Source of the DNA: an uncultured Lachnospiraceae bacterium
GTDB taxonomy: Bacteria; Bacillota; Clostridia; Lachnospirales; Lachnospiraceae
Direction of reading: 5' to 3'
Length of the DNA: 64,000 nucleotides
Assembly: GCA_947089905.1 (NCBI GenBank)
Contig: CAMUMG010000012.1
Span: forward strand, 1-64,000
Shown one piece after another: positions 26,420 to 35,143 of the stretch; within the stretch, counting starts at the first letter, position 1, and every line of letters starts with the position of its first letter. Under the pieces are notes generated by a model, which did no database searches, was not told the origin of the DNA, and saw nothing but the letters and a program-made list of their open reading frames with translations. Position numbers and translations under genes: made by a program.

Positions 26420-27196
26420 TTAATAGTTTGCTAATACTTGAAGAGCATTGTCAGAAACAATCTTATCATAATGTTCTTCAAAATAAGAGAGACTAGCATA
26501 AGAAGTACGTTCAATTCGACCAAATTCAGAGGCTAGATTGCATACCTTGTTAAATTCTTCTGGTGTATGTTGTGAGAGTGTAACACAAAGATAATAACGA
26601 TTCATTTTTGAGTCTTTATATAAAGTATTTTTTCCTTGATAAAAAGGAACTAAAACTCTTGCAAGAGCACAGACAGAATTCAGGCTTTCAAAAGAGAAAA
26701 GTCGAACCATTGGCGAATTTTGATTCTTTACTAACTCCCTATGCACTTTAGAATTTTTCTTTTTACGTATAGTTTCTTTCTTTTCTGTTTCCTGTTTATT
26801 TTCCTTTTCGTCTCCATTATTCATAAGATCCGCAATTTGTTCAAAACAGTTTAATATCTCGTCTGCAAAAGCACCATTTGTATCTTCGGAGGAATCTTCC
26901 TTATCCTCTGTTGGAGTAAAATTGGAAAATCTAGTATCCAGTTCATCCGGATCTTCAACTTTAGTAATATCTAAAATTAAACAATCAGGAGAAATCGGGA
27001 TAGCTTCTATCATAATCGGAATATCCTCAGCTTCAAAACCAAATTCGCAGGCAGCTTGCTGCATCATGTCTCGAAACAAAGCCTTTGCCTTTTCACTTCC
27101 ATAGGCAAGTTCACTGATACGAAGTTCGCGATCGTCTAAATCATCTCTGTTTAATGTACAACGAATTCTAGTATCACTCAGCTTCTCGAGTTTCAC
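26420..27196 (-). CDS. mecA: Adaptor protein MecA
   Basis: A 258-residue adaptor that hands substrates to the ClpC-ClpP protease. The N-terminal substrate-binding domain begins VKLEKLSDTRIRCTLNRDDL. A Lys/Glu-rich linker (about 120-160) leads to the C-terminal ClpC-binding domain (about 170-258). The start is GTG at 27196: AGAAAGGATGTGAT just upstream matches the anti-Shine-Dalgarno closely, while in-frame codons further upstream encode a sequence unlike MecA. It is monocistronic. Confidence 0.92.
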   Translation of the reverse strand: MKLEKLSDTRIRCTLNRDDLDDRELRISELAYGSEKAKALFRDMMQQAACEFGFEAEDIPIMIEAIPISPDCLILDITKVEDPDELDTRFSNFTPTEDKEDSSEDTNGAFADEILNCFEQIADLMNNGDEKENKQETEKKETIRKKKNSKVHRELVKNQNSPMVRLFSFESLNSVCALARVLVPFYQGKNTLYKDSKMNRYYLCVTLSQHTPEEFNKVCNLASEFGRIERTSYASLSYFEEHYDKIVSDNALQVLANY

Positions 27197-27435
27197 AGAA
27201 ATCACATCCTTTCTGAATCCATTGTAAATACATACAATTACTATGTGTGTTGTAAAAAGTATACTGGAAAAGCATTGATAAGTCAACAGGAGAATTCGTT
27301 AAAAGTAGAAAAAATAAATGGTAGTTTTTAAGAGAAAATAACGAATAACAAATTTTTTCTATAGAAATGGAAAATTAGGTGAAACTGCATAAAGATTTAG
27401 AAAATTTTTCGTAAATCTTAACACTGACTTTTTGC

Positions 27436-27464
27436 TTGCTAGTTAGTAAAAATTACGCTATAAT
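27436..27464 (+). promoter_or_regulatory. Promoter of the kinase/MinD-like genes
   Basis: TTGCTA, 17 bases, TATAAT; followed by a GGAGGG site at 27484-27489. Confidence 0.65.
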
Positions 27465-27555
27465 ATGATTTAATAACAAAAGAGGAGGGTTAATAGCATG
27501 GTCTGAAAAATACCACATCTTACAAACAATAAGCAAAAAAGAAGATACAAAAGTA

Positions 27556-28842
27556 ATGATTGTCAAACATAAAAAACTAGGTGTATTGCGTCTGATAAAA
27601 GAAATCAAAAAGGCTTCCCAATTCTATGGGCAGCTATCTAAAGAGGCCTTTCTTATGAAAAGATTGAATCATGCCTCAATTCCACAAATTTTTGATTTAG
27701 AAGAGGATGAACAGTTCCTCTATATAATTGAGCAGTATATAGAAGGAGAAACTTTGACTTCTTGCTGCGAAAAGGGGGTGATGCCAGAAAAACGCCTATT
27801 GTATTTAGGAGAACAACTGTGCGAAGTAGTACAATATTTACATTCTCAAAAACCGCCCATTTATCATTTAGATCTAAAACCAGATAATCTTATCATTTCC
27901 AATGATCATATTTGGCTTGTTGATTTTGGTAGTGCAATAACAAAAGATCAACAAAAAGGGGTTATTTTTGGTACTCCTATGTTTGCTTGTCCAGAACAAA
28001 GAAGAGGAGAAAAACCAAGTAGACAATGGGACATTTACAGTATTGGAATATTACTTTCTTATATGGCAGGAGGCAGAAAGTTAGAGTGGAATCTTGAATG
28101 TAGTCCACTGTTAAAGCGAGTAATACAACGGTGTATTCATCCAAAGCCATTTTTAAGATACCAGAAAGTTGATCAAATAGTAAATGCCCTAAATAACTGT
28201 GAAAAGAAACGAAAGACAAAAGAAAAAAAGAATCCATTTCGAATTGCAATAGCAGGTATTAAATCCCATTCTGGAACAACACATATTTCTCTGTTATTAT
28301 GTAGCTTTTTAAAAAATAGTTCTTCAAAAGTTTTATATCTGGAAAAAAATAAGAGTGGAATGTTACAAGAATTGGCACTTCGGAGTCAATGGGAATTTGA
28401 AAGAGAAAAAGAGTTTCCTTTTTGCTTTCGAAAAAAAGGATTTTATTTGGCAAAGCAGTCTTTTGATCATAGTTTTGGAAATCTGCCAGAAGACACTTTA
28501 GATCAGTTTGAATGGATTGTAGAAGATTATGGAAAATTAGAAGAAATAAATCAAGAGGTATTTATAGGGGCTGATTTCCGATTTATTATTTTGGGGGGAA
28601 GAGAATGGGAACTAAAATCTTTAGAAGAAGGTTTTAAATCTCTTTCTGGATTACAAAGGCAGAGAGAACAAATAGTATATTTATTTAATCTTACTGAAAA
28701 AAGTCGCTGTAATATCTTGGCAAAACAAATGGACAAAAGACATTGTGAAAGAATATCTTACGAACCAGATCCATTTGAATGTGGAACAGAAACAGCAGTT
28801 CTATTTTCGGATGTATTAAAGGAGATGATAAAAGGAGATTAG
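27556..28842 (+). CDS. Ser/Thr protein kinase fused to a MinD-like domain; abnormal start
   Basis: From the first in-frame ATG it has 428 residues. The kinase domain shows HLDLKPDN near 104-111, DFGSA near 122 and GTPMFACPEQ near 137, so the catalytic core is intact. The glycine-rich loop is replaced by Lys/Glu-rich sequence. The C-terminal half (about 228-428) is MinD/TadZ-like with a degenerate P-loop, AGIKSHSGTTH. The homologous frame extends upstream to 27469, but the well-placed ATG (27498, after GGAGGG) is one base out of frame and meets TGA at once. The protein may therefore be N-truncated, frameshifted or mis-assembled. Confidence 0.75.
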   Translation: MIVKHKKLGVLRLIKEIKKASQFYGQLSKEAFLMKRLNHASIPQIFDLEEDEQFLYIIEQYIEGETLTSCCEKGVMPEKRLLYLGEQLCEVVQYLHSQKPPIYHLDLKPDNLIISNDHIWLVDFGSAITKDQQKGVIFGTPMFACPEQRRGEKPSRQWDIYSIGILLSYMAGGRKLEWNLECSPLLKRVIQRCIHPKPFLRYQKVDQIVNALNNCEKKRKTKEKKNPFRIAIAGIKSHSGTTHISLLLCSFLKNSSSKVLYLEKNKSGMLQELALRSQWEFEREKEFPFCFRKKGFYLAKQSFDHSFGNLPEDTLDQFEWIVEDYGKLEEINQEVFIGADFRFIILGGREWELKSLEEGFKSLSGLQRQREQIVYLFNLTEKSRCNILAKQMDKRHCERISYEPDPFECGTETAVLFSDVLKEMIKGD

Positions 28843-28945
28843 AAGGAAAAGAAATTTTCGGTTTGATTTAGAACAAACTCCAAAATTTTATATTATTGGA
28901 GTAGGAGGATTTCGGGCAGGAATAGGAGTTACTAGTATAGCATTT

Positions 28946-29434
28946 TTGATTACAGAGTTTCTTATAACCTATACAAATGCTAAAGTATTACTTTTAGAGC
29001 GAAGTGGAAACGATGATTTTTCCAGTATTATAAAAATAAATCATAATCGTAAAATTCATATGATAGGAAAGGAGAAAATTGTAGAGCCAGCTTATTATAA
29101 AGATTTAGGATATTCATTTTGTGTAATTGACTATGGAACAAGCTGGAGAGCAGAAGAATACCATTTTTTACAATGTGATTTAAAAGTATTCATTGGTGGC
29201 GGAGCAATTTGGCAACAAAAAGATTGGAAGATTATAAAAAACTGGTTAAAAGAAAAAGAAATAAATACCAAATCTTTTCGGTTTTTAATGAATCTTTATA
29301 ACGATCCAAAGTGTTCATTAAAGAACGAATTATCTGTGAAAATCTATGGAATAGGATATGAGCCTGATCTATTCCAACCTTCTTTAAAAACGGTGAATAT
29401 ATTAAAAGAAGTGCTGTTTTGTTGTATTGTTTAA
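28946..29434 (+). CDS. MinD-like P-loop protein, start uncertain
   Basis: The first usual start is TTG at 28946 (162 residues). The same frame is open from 28832 and encodes a convincing upstream part: RRKRNF, then YIIGVGGFRAGIGVTS, a degenerate P-loop beta-alpha unit. The true start may therefore be a non-canonical ATT at 28838, or an ATG lost by mutation. It resembles the C-terminal domain of the preceding kinase (KVLLLERSGND against KVLYLEKNKSG). The two genes are probably co-transcribed. A regulatory or pilus-positioning role, as for TadZ/CpaE, is inference. Confidence 0.6.
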   Translation: MITEFLITYTNAKVLLLERSGNDDFSSIIKINHNRKIHMIGKEKIVEPAYYKDLGYSFCVIDYGTSWRAEEYHFLQCDLKVFIGGGAIWQQKDWKIIKNWLKEKEINTKSFRFLMNLYNDPKCSLKNELSVKIYGIGYEPDLFQPSLKTVNILKEVLFCCIV

Positions 29435-29639
29435 ATCCTTATAATACGTCACAAAAATATTATATAGAATTTAATTTTGCACAAACAATACAAAAATTCA
29501 ACACAAAAAAAGAAAAAATGACAGTTTTGCTAAGGTTAAAAATCCTTATAAATGTACCCTCAGTACAACATTACCAAGGAGACACCCTTAAAGCATTTCT
29601 GTCATTTTTTATCTTATCATGTTTCTGAAAAGAAAACTA
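29435..29639. other. Intergenic region with a long imperfect dyad
   Basis: No gene is supported here. CCTT...ATGTAC-CCTCA-GTACAACAT...AAGG (29551-29580) forms an interrupted hairpin, and AAGG-AGACAC-CCTT follows at once. No T-run terminator is present. Confidence 0.35.
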
Positions 29640-29668
29640 ATGACGAATTTCGAATTATATGTTATAAT
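29640..29668 (+). promoter_or_regulatory. Promoter of the GH18 gene
   Basis: ATGACG, 17 bases, TATAAT (29663-29668). Confidence 0.6.
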
Positions 29669-29719
29669 GTCGGCAGATGTTTTAAAAATGAGAGGAAACA
29701 AAAAAGAAAGAGGTTTAAT

Positions 29720-31426
29720 ATGCGCAGGAATTTCAAACAGATAGTAATTGGAACGTCCATAGCAGCAATTTTTTTAATTGTTGTATTGGCTGTTATTCTT
29801 GTAAAAAAATTTACACCCAGTAAGGAGAAGATGGAATTAACAGAGTATTATACTGTTCCACAGGGACAGGCAATGGTATTTTTAGATGATACTTTATATG
29901 AAAAGAATGCCAGAGTGATTGATGGTAAAGTCTATTTTGATTTAGATACTGTTACAAAATATTTTGGGGATCGATTTTATTGGGACTCAACAGAAAATCT
30001 TTTGTTTTATACAAATGCAGAAGCAGTTGTCAAAGCACAGACAGGGGAAAAAAGTTATTTAGTAAATAGAACGAAGACGGAAACAAACTATGTAGTAGTA
30101 AAGACAGATGGAGGACAAGTCTATGTTGCTGCTGATTTTATAAAAGAATATGCTGGATTAAATTTTAAATTATATGAAGAACCTTATCGGGTTATGGTTG
30201 ATTATGAATATAAGGATTATCTATATTTAGATGTGACAAAGGCAACACAACTTCGAACAGCATCGAATATTAAAGAGCCAATTTTAAAAGAATTAGTTCC
30301 GGGAGATAAGTTAATGCTTATTGACAATGGTGGAGTTCAAGAAAATGGATTTTTAAAGGTTATGACAGAAGATGGAATTCGTGGCTTTGTAAAAAAGAAG
30401 TATCTTGGAGAGTCCTATTACGAAAAAAAGATAACGGAATGGAAGGCTCCAGAATATTCACATATTTCTAAAAATTATACTATTAATTTAGTTTGGCATC
30501 AGGTGACAAATCAAGAGGCAAACGGAAATTTGGCTACATTAATTGCGGGAACAAAAGGAGTTACAACGATTTCTCCTACTTGGTTTCGTGTCAATAGTGT
30601 AGAGGGAACACTTGCCTCTTTAGCAAGTGAAAGTTATGTACAATTAGCTCACAATATGGGATTAGAAGTGTGGGCACTATTTGACAATTTTGACTCTAGC
30701 GTGGACAGTTATCAACTCCTTTCCCGTAGTTCTAACAGAGAACGTTTAGTAAATGAGATTATAGCGACTGCCATTCGCTATAATTTAGATGGTATCAATA
30801 TTGATTTTGAAAGTTTAAATCAAGAAACAGGACCACATTTTATTCAATTTTTAAGAGAACTTTCTGTAAAGTGCCGACTTAATCATATTATACTTTCCTC
30901 AGATAATCCTGTACCTGCTCCTTATTCTAAATTTTATAATAGAGAAGAGCAAGGGGAAATTTTAGATTATGTCATTATTATGGGATATGATGAGCATCAC
31001 AGTCGTTCAGAAACATCGGGAAGTGTAGCCTCTATTAATTTTATAAAGGAAGCACTAGATAATAGTCTGGCTATGGTTCCAGCACAGAGATTGATTATGG
31101 GTATTCCGTTTTATACTAGACTTTGGAAAACGACAACAGAAAATGGAGTTGAAACATTAACTTCAGAAGCACTTGGAATGACAAATGCAGAAAAGACTTT
31201 AAGTAATAATGGTGCAGTTCCAGAATGGGATGAAACAACAAAACAGTATTATGCAGAATATACAAAGGGGGGAAACTCCTATTATCAGATTTGGTTAGAG
31301 GAAGAACGGTCAATTGAAGAAAAAATGAAGTTAATCTATGATGCAAATTTGGCGGGTGTAGCAGCATGGAGATTAGGATTTGAAAAATCTGCAATTTGGG
31401 ACGTGATTTTAAAGTATATTAATTAG
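29720..31426 (+). CDS. GH18-family glycosidase, SleL/YaaH-like, membrane-anchored
   Basis: A 568-residue protein. An N-terminal membrane segment spans about 9-30. A copper-amine-oxidase-N-like stalk domain (about 55-165) and an SH3-like domain (about 185-240) follow, then a GH18 barrel from about 255. The active-site strand DGINIDFESL near 356 provides the catalytic Glu. Relatives with this layout are spore-cortex or cell-wall N-acetylglucosaminidases. The ATG at 29720 is chosen because GAAAGAGG precedes it and the membrane anchor begins there. cwlD lies directly downstream. Confidence 0.88.
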   Translation: MRRNFKQIVIGTSIAAIFLIVVLAVILVKKFTPSKEKMELTEYYTVPQGQAMVFLDDTLYEKNARVIDGKVYFDLDTVTKYFGDRFYWDSTENLLFYTNAEAVVKAQTGEKSYLVNRTKTETNYVVVKTDGGQVYVAADFIKEYAGLNFKLYEEPYRVMVDYEYKDYLYLDVTKATQLRTASNIKEPILKELVPGDKLMLIDNGGVQENGFLKVMTEDGIRGFVKKKYLGESYYEKKITEWKAPEYSHISKNYTINLVWHQVTNQEANGNLATLIAGTKGVTTISPTWFRVNSVEGTLASLASESYVQLAHNMGLEVWALFDNFDSSVDSYQLLSRSSNRERLVNEIIATAIRYNLDGINIDFESLNQETGPHFIQFLRELSVKCRLNHIILSSDNPVPAPYSKFYNREEQGEILDYVIIMGYDEHHSRSETSGSVASINFIKEALDNSLAMVPAQRLIMGIPFYTRLWKTTTENGVETLTSEALGMTNAEKTLSNNGAVPEWDETTKQYYAEYTKGGNSYYQIWLEEERSIEEKMKLIYDANLAGVAAWRLGFEKSAIWDVILKYIN

Positions 31427-31471
31427 AGGATCTCTCATATATTTATAAAAAGCTATGATTAGGAAATTGTA

Positions 31472-32224
31472 ATGAAAAAGTACTTGGGACTGTTGACAGT
31501 AGTAATATTACTTATAATCTGTATAGCAGCAGGAACAAAGTGGATGCGACAAAGAGCAGATCAGAAAAAAATACAACAAGATATCCCAAACTCAAAAGTT
31601 CATGTTTCTGAACCGACAAAAGAGCCACCAAAATATACTATAGTTTTAGATGCAGGACACGGGGGATTTGATCCGGGTAAAGTAGGAGTAAATGGAGCAA
31701 AGGAAAAGGATATTAATTTAGCGATTGTACAAAAGTTAAAAGCACTTTTAGAACAGGAAAATATTCGAGTGATTTTGACAAGAGAAACAGATGTTGCTTT
31801 ATATGAAGAAACAGACTCTAATAAAAAGGCTTCTGATTTAAAAAATCGTGTGAAAAAAATTGAAGAGGCCAAAGCAGATTTTGCGGTTAGTATTCACCAA
31901 AACAGTTTTACAGATGGCTCTAGTCATGGAGCACAAGTATTTTATTATGAAACTTCTGAAGAAGGTAAAAAATTTGCTGAAATTATGCAGGAAACGATTA
32001 AGGCTAGTGTAGCAGACGGAAATCATCGAGTAGCTAAAGCAAATGCTTCCTACTATTTGTTAAAAAAGACTTCTGGTTTGCTCATTATTGTAGAATGTGG
32101 ATTTCTTTCTAATGCCTCAGAGGCAGATCTTTTGATTACACAAGAGTATCAACAAAAGATGGCAGAAGCTGTAAAAGATGGAATTTTAGCATATTTAAAA
32201 CAAGCAGACGCCGAACAGGAATAA
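31472..32224 (+). CDS. cwlD: N-acetylmuramoyl-L-alanine amidase CwlD
   Basis: A 250-residue Amidase_3 enzyme. A signal-anchor helix spans about 5-22. Zinc ligands are His in DAGHGG, Glu in AKEKDIN and His in SIHQNS; the catalytic Glu is in VECGFLSN. The segment SDLKNRVKKIEEA, the SHGAQVFYY motif and the overall length match CwlD, which with PdaA makes muramic-delta-lactam in the spore cortex. Co-location with a SleL-like gene supports sporulation. The stop codon lies in the loop of a terminator-like hairpin. Confidence 0.88.
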   Translation: MKKYLGLLTVVILLIICIAAGTKWMRQRADQKKIQQDIPNSKVHVSEPTKEPPKYTIVLDAGHGGFDPGKVGVNGAKEKDINLAIVQKLKALLEQENIRVILTRETDVALYEETDSNKKASDLKNRVKKIEEAKADFAVSIHQNSFTDGSSHGAQVFYYETSEEGKKFAEIMQETIKASVADGNHRVAKANASYYLLKKTSGLLIIVECGFLSNASEADLLITQEYQQKMAEAVKDGILAYLKQADAEQE

Positions 32225-32237
32225 GTTCGGCATCCGC
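32204..32237 (+). terminator. Hairpin over the cwlD stop codon
   Basis: GCAGACGCCGAAC pairs with GTTCGGCATCCGC (two mismatches), with the TAA in the loop. The downstream T-run is poor. Confidence 0.5.
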
Positions 32238-32321
32238 TTATATTTCTTACTTTATCATAGAGATTCTCTCTTCTATAAAATTCCCACTCCTATATTTGTT
32301 TTTAAAGTCAAGAATGTCTAC

Positions 32322-32350
32322 TTTACTTTTTTACATGAAAATGTTATACT
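32322..32350 (+). promoter_or_regulatory. Promoter of ywlC-ywlE-rpiB
   Basis: TTTACT, 17 bases, TATACT. Confidence 0.65.
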
Positions 32351-32388
32351 ATCTTGTACCTTAAAAACAGTTCAGGAATGAGGAAATC

Positions 32389-33444
32389 ATGAGAACAATT
32401 GTTCAAAGGCTTGATCGGAAGAATCTAAAAGAAGAGGATTTTTTTGTAGCAGGTGAGTTAATTCGAAGGGGAAAACTGGTTGCCTTTCCAACAGAAACGG
32501 TTTACGGATTAGGAGCAGATGCCTGTAATCCTCAAGCATCCAAACAAATTTATCTTGCAAAGGGAAGACCTTGTGATAATCCATTAATTGTACATATTGC
32601 CGATATTTTTTCTTTAGAGAAGTTGACAAAGAAGATTCCAGAAGCTGCATACCGATTAGCGGAACATTTTTGGCCCGGACCTTTAACGATGATTTTAAAA
32701 AAGAGTGACATTGTTCCATATGAAATAACAGGTGGTTTAGAAACAGTAGGAATCCGAATGCCTTCTGATCCGATTGCCTCTATGTTCATAAAGGCTTCTA
32801 AGAGATATATTGCAGCTCCAAGTGCCAACTCCTCTGGACGTCCTAGTACAACAAGAGCAGAGCACGTCATAGAGGATCTGGATGGAAAAATTGATATGAT
32901 AATAGATGGTGGTGCTTCAACAATTGGATTAGAGTCTACGATTTTAGATCTTACCAGTGAGATACCAACGATTTTAAGACCAGGATTTATTACTGCCAAA
33001 CAATTAAAGCAAGTGACAAAGATAATTCAATATGATCAGGCAGTACTAAACCGAAATAAAAATCTAACAGTTGTGGCAAAAGCACCAGGTATGAAATATA
33101 AACACTATGCACCAAAAGCAGATTTAACAATATATGAAGGAAGCTCTAAATCAGTTATTGACGCAATTAATAAAGCCGCAAAACAGCAAGAACTACAAAA
33201 AAGAAAAGTTGGAATTCTTGCAACAGATGAAACAATTTCAGAGTATCTTTATGGAATTGTAAAAAGTGTTGGAACAAGGGAAAATGAAATTACAATTACT
33301 TCCAGTCTATTTGATCGATTACGGGAATTTGATGCTATAGGAGTAGAAGTGATCTATGCAGAAAGTTTTGATAATATGAAGCATGGACAGGCAGTAATGA
33401 ATCGACTACTAAAGGCTGCGGGATATCAGATAATAAAAGTATAA
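32389..33444 (+). CDS. ywlC: L-threonylcarbamoyladenylate synthase (Sua5/YwlC type)
   Basis: A 351-residue enzyme that makes threonylcarbamoyl-AMP for t6A37 on ANN-decoding tRNAs. The YrdC domain spans about 12-210, with PTETVYGLGADA near 36-47, KGRPCDNPLIVHI near 64-76 and SANSSGRPSTT near 145-155. The C-terminal Sua5 domain (about 235-351) starts after KAPGMKYKHYAPKA. It leads an operon with ywlE and rpiB, an order shared with Bacillus. Confidence 0.95.
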   Translation: MRTIVQRLDRKNLKEEDFFVAGELIRRGKLVAFPTETVYGLGADACNPQASKQIYLAKGRPCDNPLIVHIADIFSLEKLTKKIPEAAYRLAEHFWPGPLTMILKKSDIVPYEITGGLETVGIRMPSDPIASMFIKASKRYIAAPSANSSGRPSTTRAEHVIEDLDGKIDMIIDGGASTIGLESTILDLTSEIPTILRPGFITAKQLKQVTKIIQYDQAVLNRNKNLTVVAKAPGMKYKHYAPKADLTIYEGSSKSVIDAINKAAKQQELQKRKVGILATDETISEYLYGIVKSVGTRENEITITSSLFDRLREFDAIGVEVIYAESFDNMKHGQAVMNRLLKAAGYQIIKV

Positions 33445-33461
33445 AAGAAAGGGGGTTAAGA

Positions 33462-33944
33462 ATGGGGCATATTCAACAGATTATTTTTGTCTGTACGGGC
33501 AATACCTGCCGAAGCCCAATGGCAGAGAGTTTATATATTTCCATGGAGTTTGGAAGGAATATTAAAGTATCCTCTAGAGGTTTAGTAGTTTTATTTCCAG
33601 AACCTCTTAATCCAAAAGCAGAAACAGTTTTGAAAACACATGGATTAGAACTAAATAATCATACAGCAAAACAACTTAGAGAAAATGAAATCGATGAAAC
33701 TACATTAGTGTTGACAATGACACAAAATCAAAAGACAACACTATTAAAAGAGTATTCTGTCAATCAGGAACACTGTTTTACTTTAAAGGAATTTGCAGGG
33801 GAAACGGGAGATGTTGTTGATCCATATGGGGGAAGTCTGATGGATTATGAAGAATGTTTTAGTGAACTTGCAAGACTAGTCCGAAAGATGGCATATCGGA
33901 TTGAAAAAGAAAATATAGCAATGGAAAATAAGGAAGGGAGTTAG
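33462..33944 (+). CDS. ywlE: Low-molecular-weight phosphatase, YwlE-like (protein-arginine type)
   Basis: A 160-residue LMW-PTP fold. The P-loop CTGNTCRSP has Cys at about 11 and Arg at about 17. The general acid is in VVDPYGGS. Thr follows the nucleophilic Cys, the residue that sets arginine-phosphate specificity in Bacillus YwlE (tyrosine enzymes have Ile or Leu). It is therefore probably a protein-arginine phosphatase; no McsB kinase is in the window. AAAGGGGG precedes the start. Confidence 0.9.
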   Translation: MGHIQQIIFVCTGNTCRSPMAESLYISMEFGRNIKVSSRGLVVLFPEPLNPKAETVLKTHGLELNNHTAKQLRENEIDETTLVLTMTQNQKTTLLKEYSVNQEHCFTLKEFAGETGDVVDPYGGSLMDYEECFSELARLVRKMAYRIEKENIAMENKEGS

Positions 33945-33946
33945 AA

Positions 33947-34378
33947 ATGGTAGCATTGGGTTGTGATCATGGTGGATATGAACTAATGAAAGAAGTTATT
34001 TCTTATCTCGAAGAAAGAAATATTCCATATATCAATTTTGGAACGGATTCGAAAGCTTCTTGTGATTATCCAGTTTTTGCAAAAAAGGTGGGAACAGAAG
34101 TTGCAAAAGGAAAATGTGAATTTGGAATTTTAATCTGTGGAACAGGAATTGGAATTTCGATTGCTGCTAATAAAATAAAGGGAGTACGGGCAGCACTTTG
34201 CCATGACTGTTTTTCTGCACAGGCAACAAGACTTCATAATAATGCAAATGTTTTAGCTCTTGGAGGAAGAGTTGTTGGACCAGGGTTAGCAATAAAAATT
34301 GTAGATATCTTTTTAAACACTCCTTTTTCAGGAGAAGAACGCCATAGCAGACGAATTGCTCAAATAGAGGAAATTTAG
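33947..34378 (+). CDS. rpiB: Ribose-5-phosphate isomerase B
   Basis: A 143-residue RpiB that interconverts ribose-5-P and ribulose-5-P. It has GCDHGGYELK-type N-terminus (CDHGG at 6-10), catalytic Cys at 64 in ICGTGIGISIAANK, and the phosphate-binding HNNANVLALGGR. It starts three bases after ywlE, so the genes are coupled. Confidence 0.95.
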   Translation: MVALGCDHGGYELMKEVISYLEERNIPYINFGTDSKASCDYPVFAKKVGTEVAKGKCEFGILICGTGIGISIAANKIKGVRAALCHDCFSAQATRLHNNANVLALGGRVVGPGLAIKIVDIFLNTPFSGEERHSRRIAQIEEI

Positions 34379-34387
34379 AGAAGTAAA

Positions 34388-34424
34388 GAGAGCGTATAAA
34401 AAAATTAAAACGCTCTCCTTTTTG
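34388..34424 (+). terminator. Terminator of ywlC-ywlE-rpiB
   Basis: GAGAGCGT pairs with ACGCTCTC, followed by CTTTTTG. Confidence 0.88.
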
Positions 34425-34432
34425 ATTTCTAT

Positions 34433-34927
34433 TTAGGGTTGAGTTATATTATATTGCTCTATTACTTGTTTTAACTGTTCAAAGCTGCCATCTGTAATCA
34501 TAGAAAGAAGATGATCGGCAGAATAAAGGGCAGTACATAACATTTCCATATCAATTAGACCATTACGATAGGCATCTGCCAGTTCATCCATATCTACTAC
34601 TTTAAATCTTCCATCAGGATAAATAATAACATCAATTAACAGATCTTCAAAATAGATACTATTTTCCGACAAGTTGTGAGTAGTTTGAATAATATCACAA
34701 TACCAATAAACCAGATGATTTTGATGATCGAATATTTTACTGACCTTAAATCCGTCTTTCATAAAGTAGGCGGAAATACCGAATGCAATATCTGTACGAG
34801 GTTTTAAGGTATTCCAGCGGGTTATAATCAGATCCTTTTGAAAATTTAAGATGATATCATCTTTTAGGGAAACTGTTTCTAAAGGAATAAAACGTTTCCG
34901 ATAAAGAGTTGGAAGCACAACTGTCAT
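34433..34927 (-). CDS. DUF402 domain protein
   Basis: A 164-residue protein with a DUF402 barrel, a family that includes nucleoside phosphatases (Ntdp) and FomD. Conserved acidic residues are seen in YWYCDI, DLLIDVIIYPDG and VDMDELADAYRNG, suited to binding divalent metal. The ATG at 34927 follows AGAAGGGGGTTCT; longer in-frame starts encode a spurious hydrophobic leader. It stands alone on - between rpiB and the atp operon. Confidence 0.8.
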   Translation of the reverse strand: MTVVLPTLYRKRFIPLETVSLKDDIILNFQKDLIITRWNTLKPRTDIAFGISAYFMKDGFKVSKIFDHQNHLVYWYCDIIQTTHNLSENSIYFEDLLIDVIIYPDGRFKVVDMDELADAYRNGLIDMEMLCTALYSADHLLSMITDGSFEQLKQVIEQYNITQP

Positions 34928-35087
34928 AGAACCCCCTTCTGCCGTTAGACGGCGAAACAGATAACTTTTGTAGATAAGATTGGAAAGAAAGAATAAAATT
35001 ATTATTAAAAGCAATTATAATATAAGTAAATAGGACTGTCAATGAAAACAAAATAAGCAATTTTAAAATGAAAATTCAGATATTTAG

Positions 35088-35115
35088 TGGACATTTTAAG
35101 AAAAAATGGTATAAT
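35088..35115 (+). promoter_or_regulatory. Promoter of the ATP synthase operon
   Basis: TGGACA, 16 bases, TATAAT. Confidence 0.7.
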
Positions 35116-35143
35116 AATATTCGTATAAGGAATGGGGATTAAA

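Noticed and set aside
29419-29628. 69-codon frame between the MinD-like and GH18 genes
   Set aside because: No ribosome site, overlaps the previous gene, crosses palindromes; no protein-like pattern.
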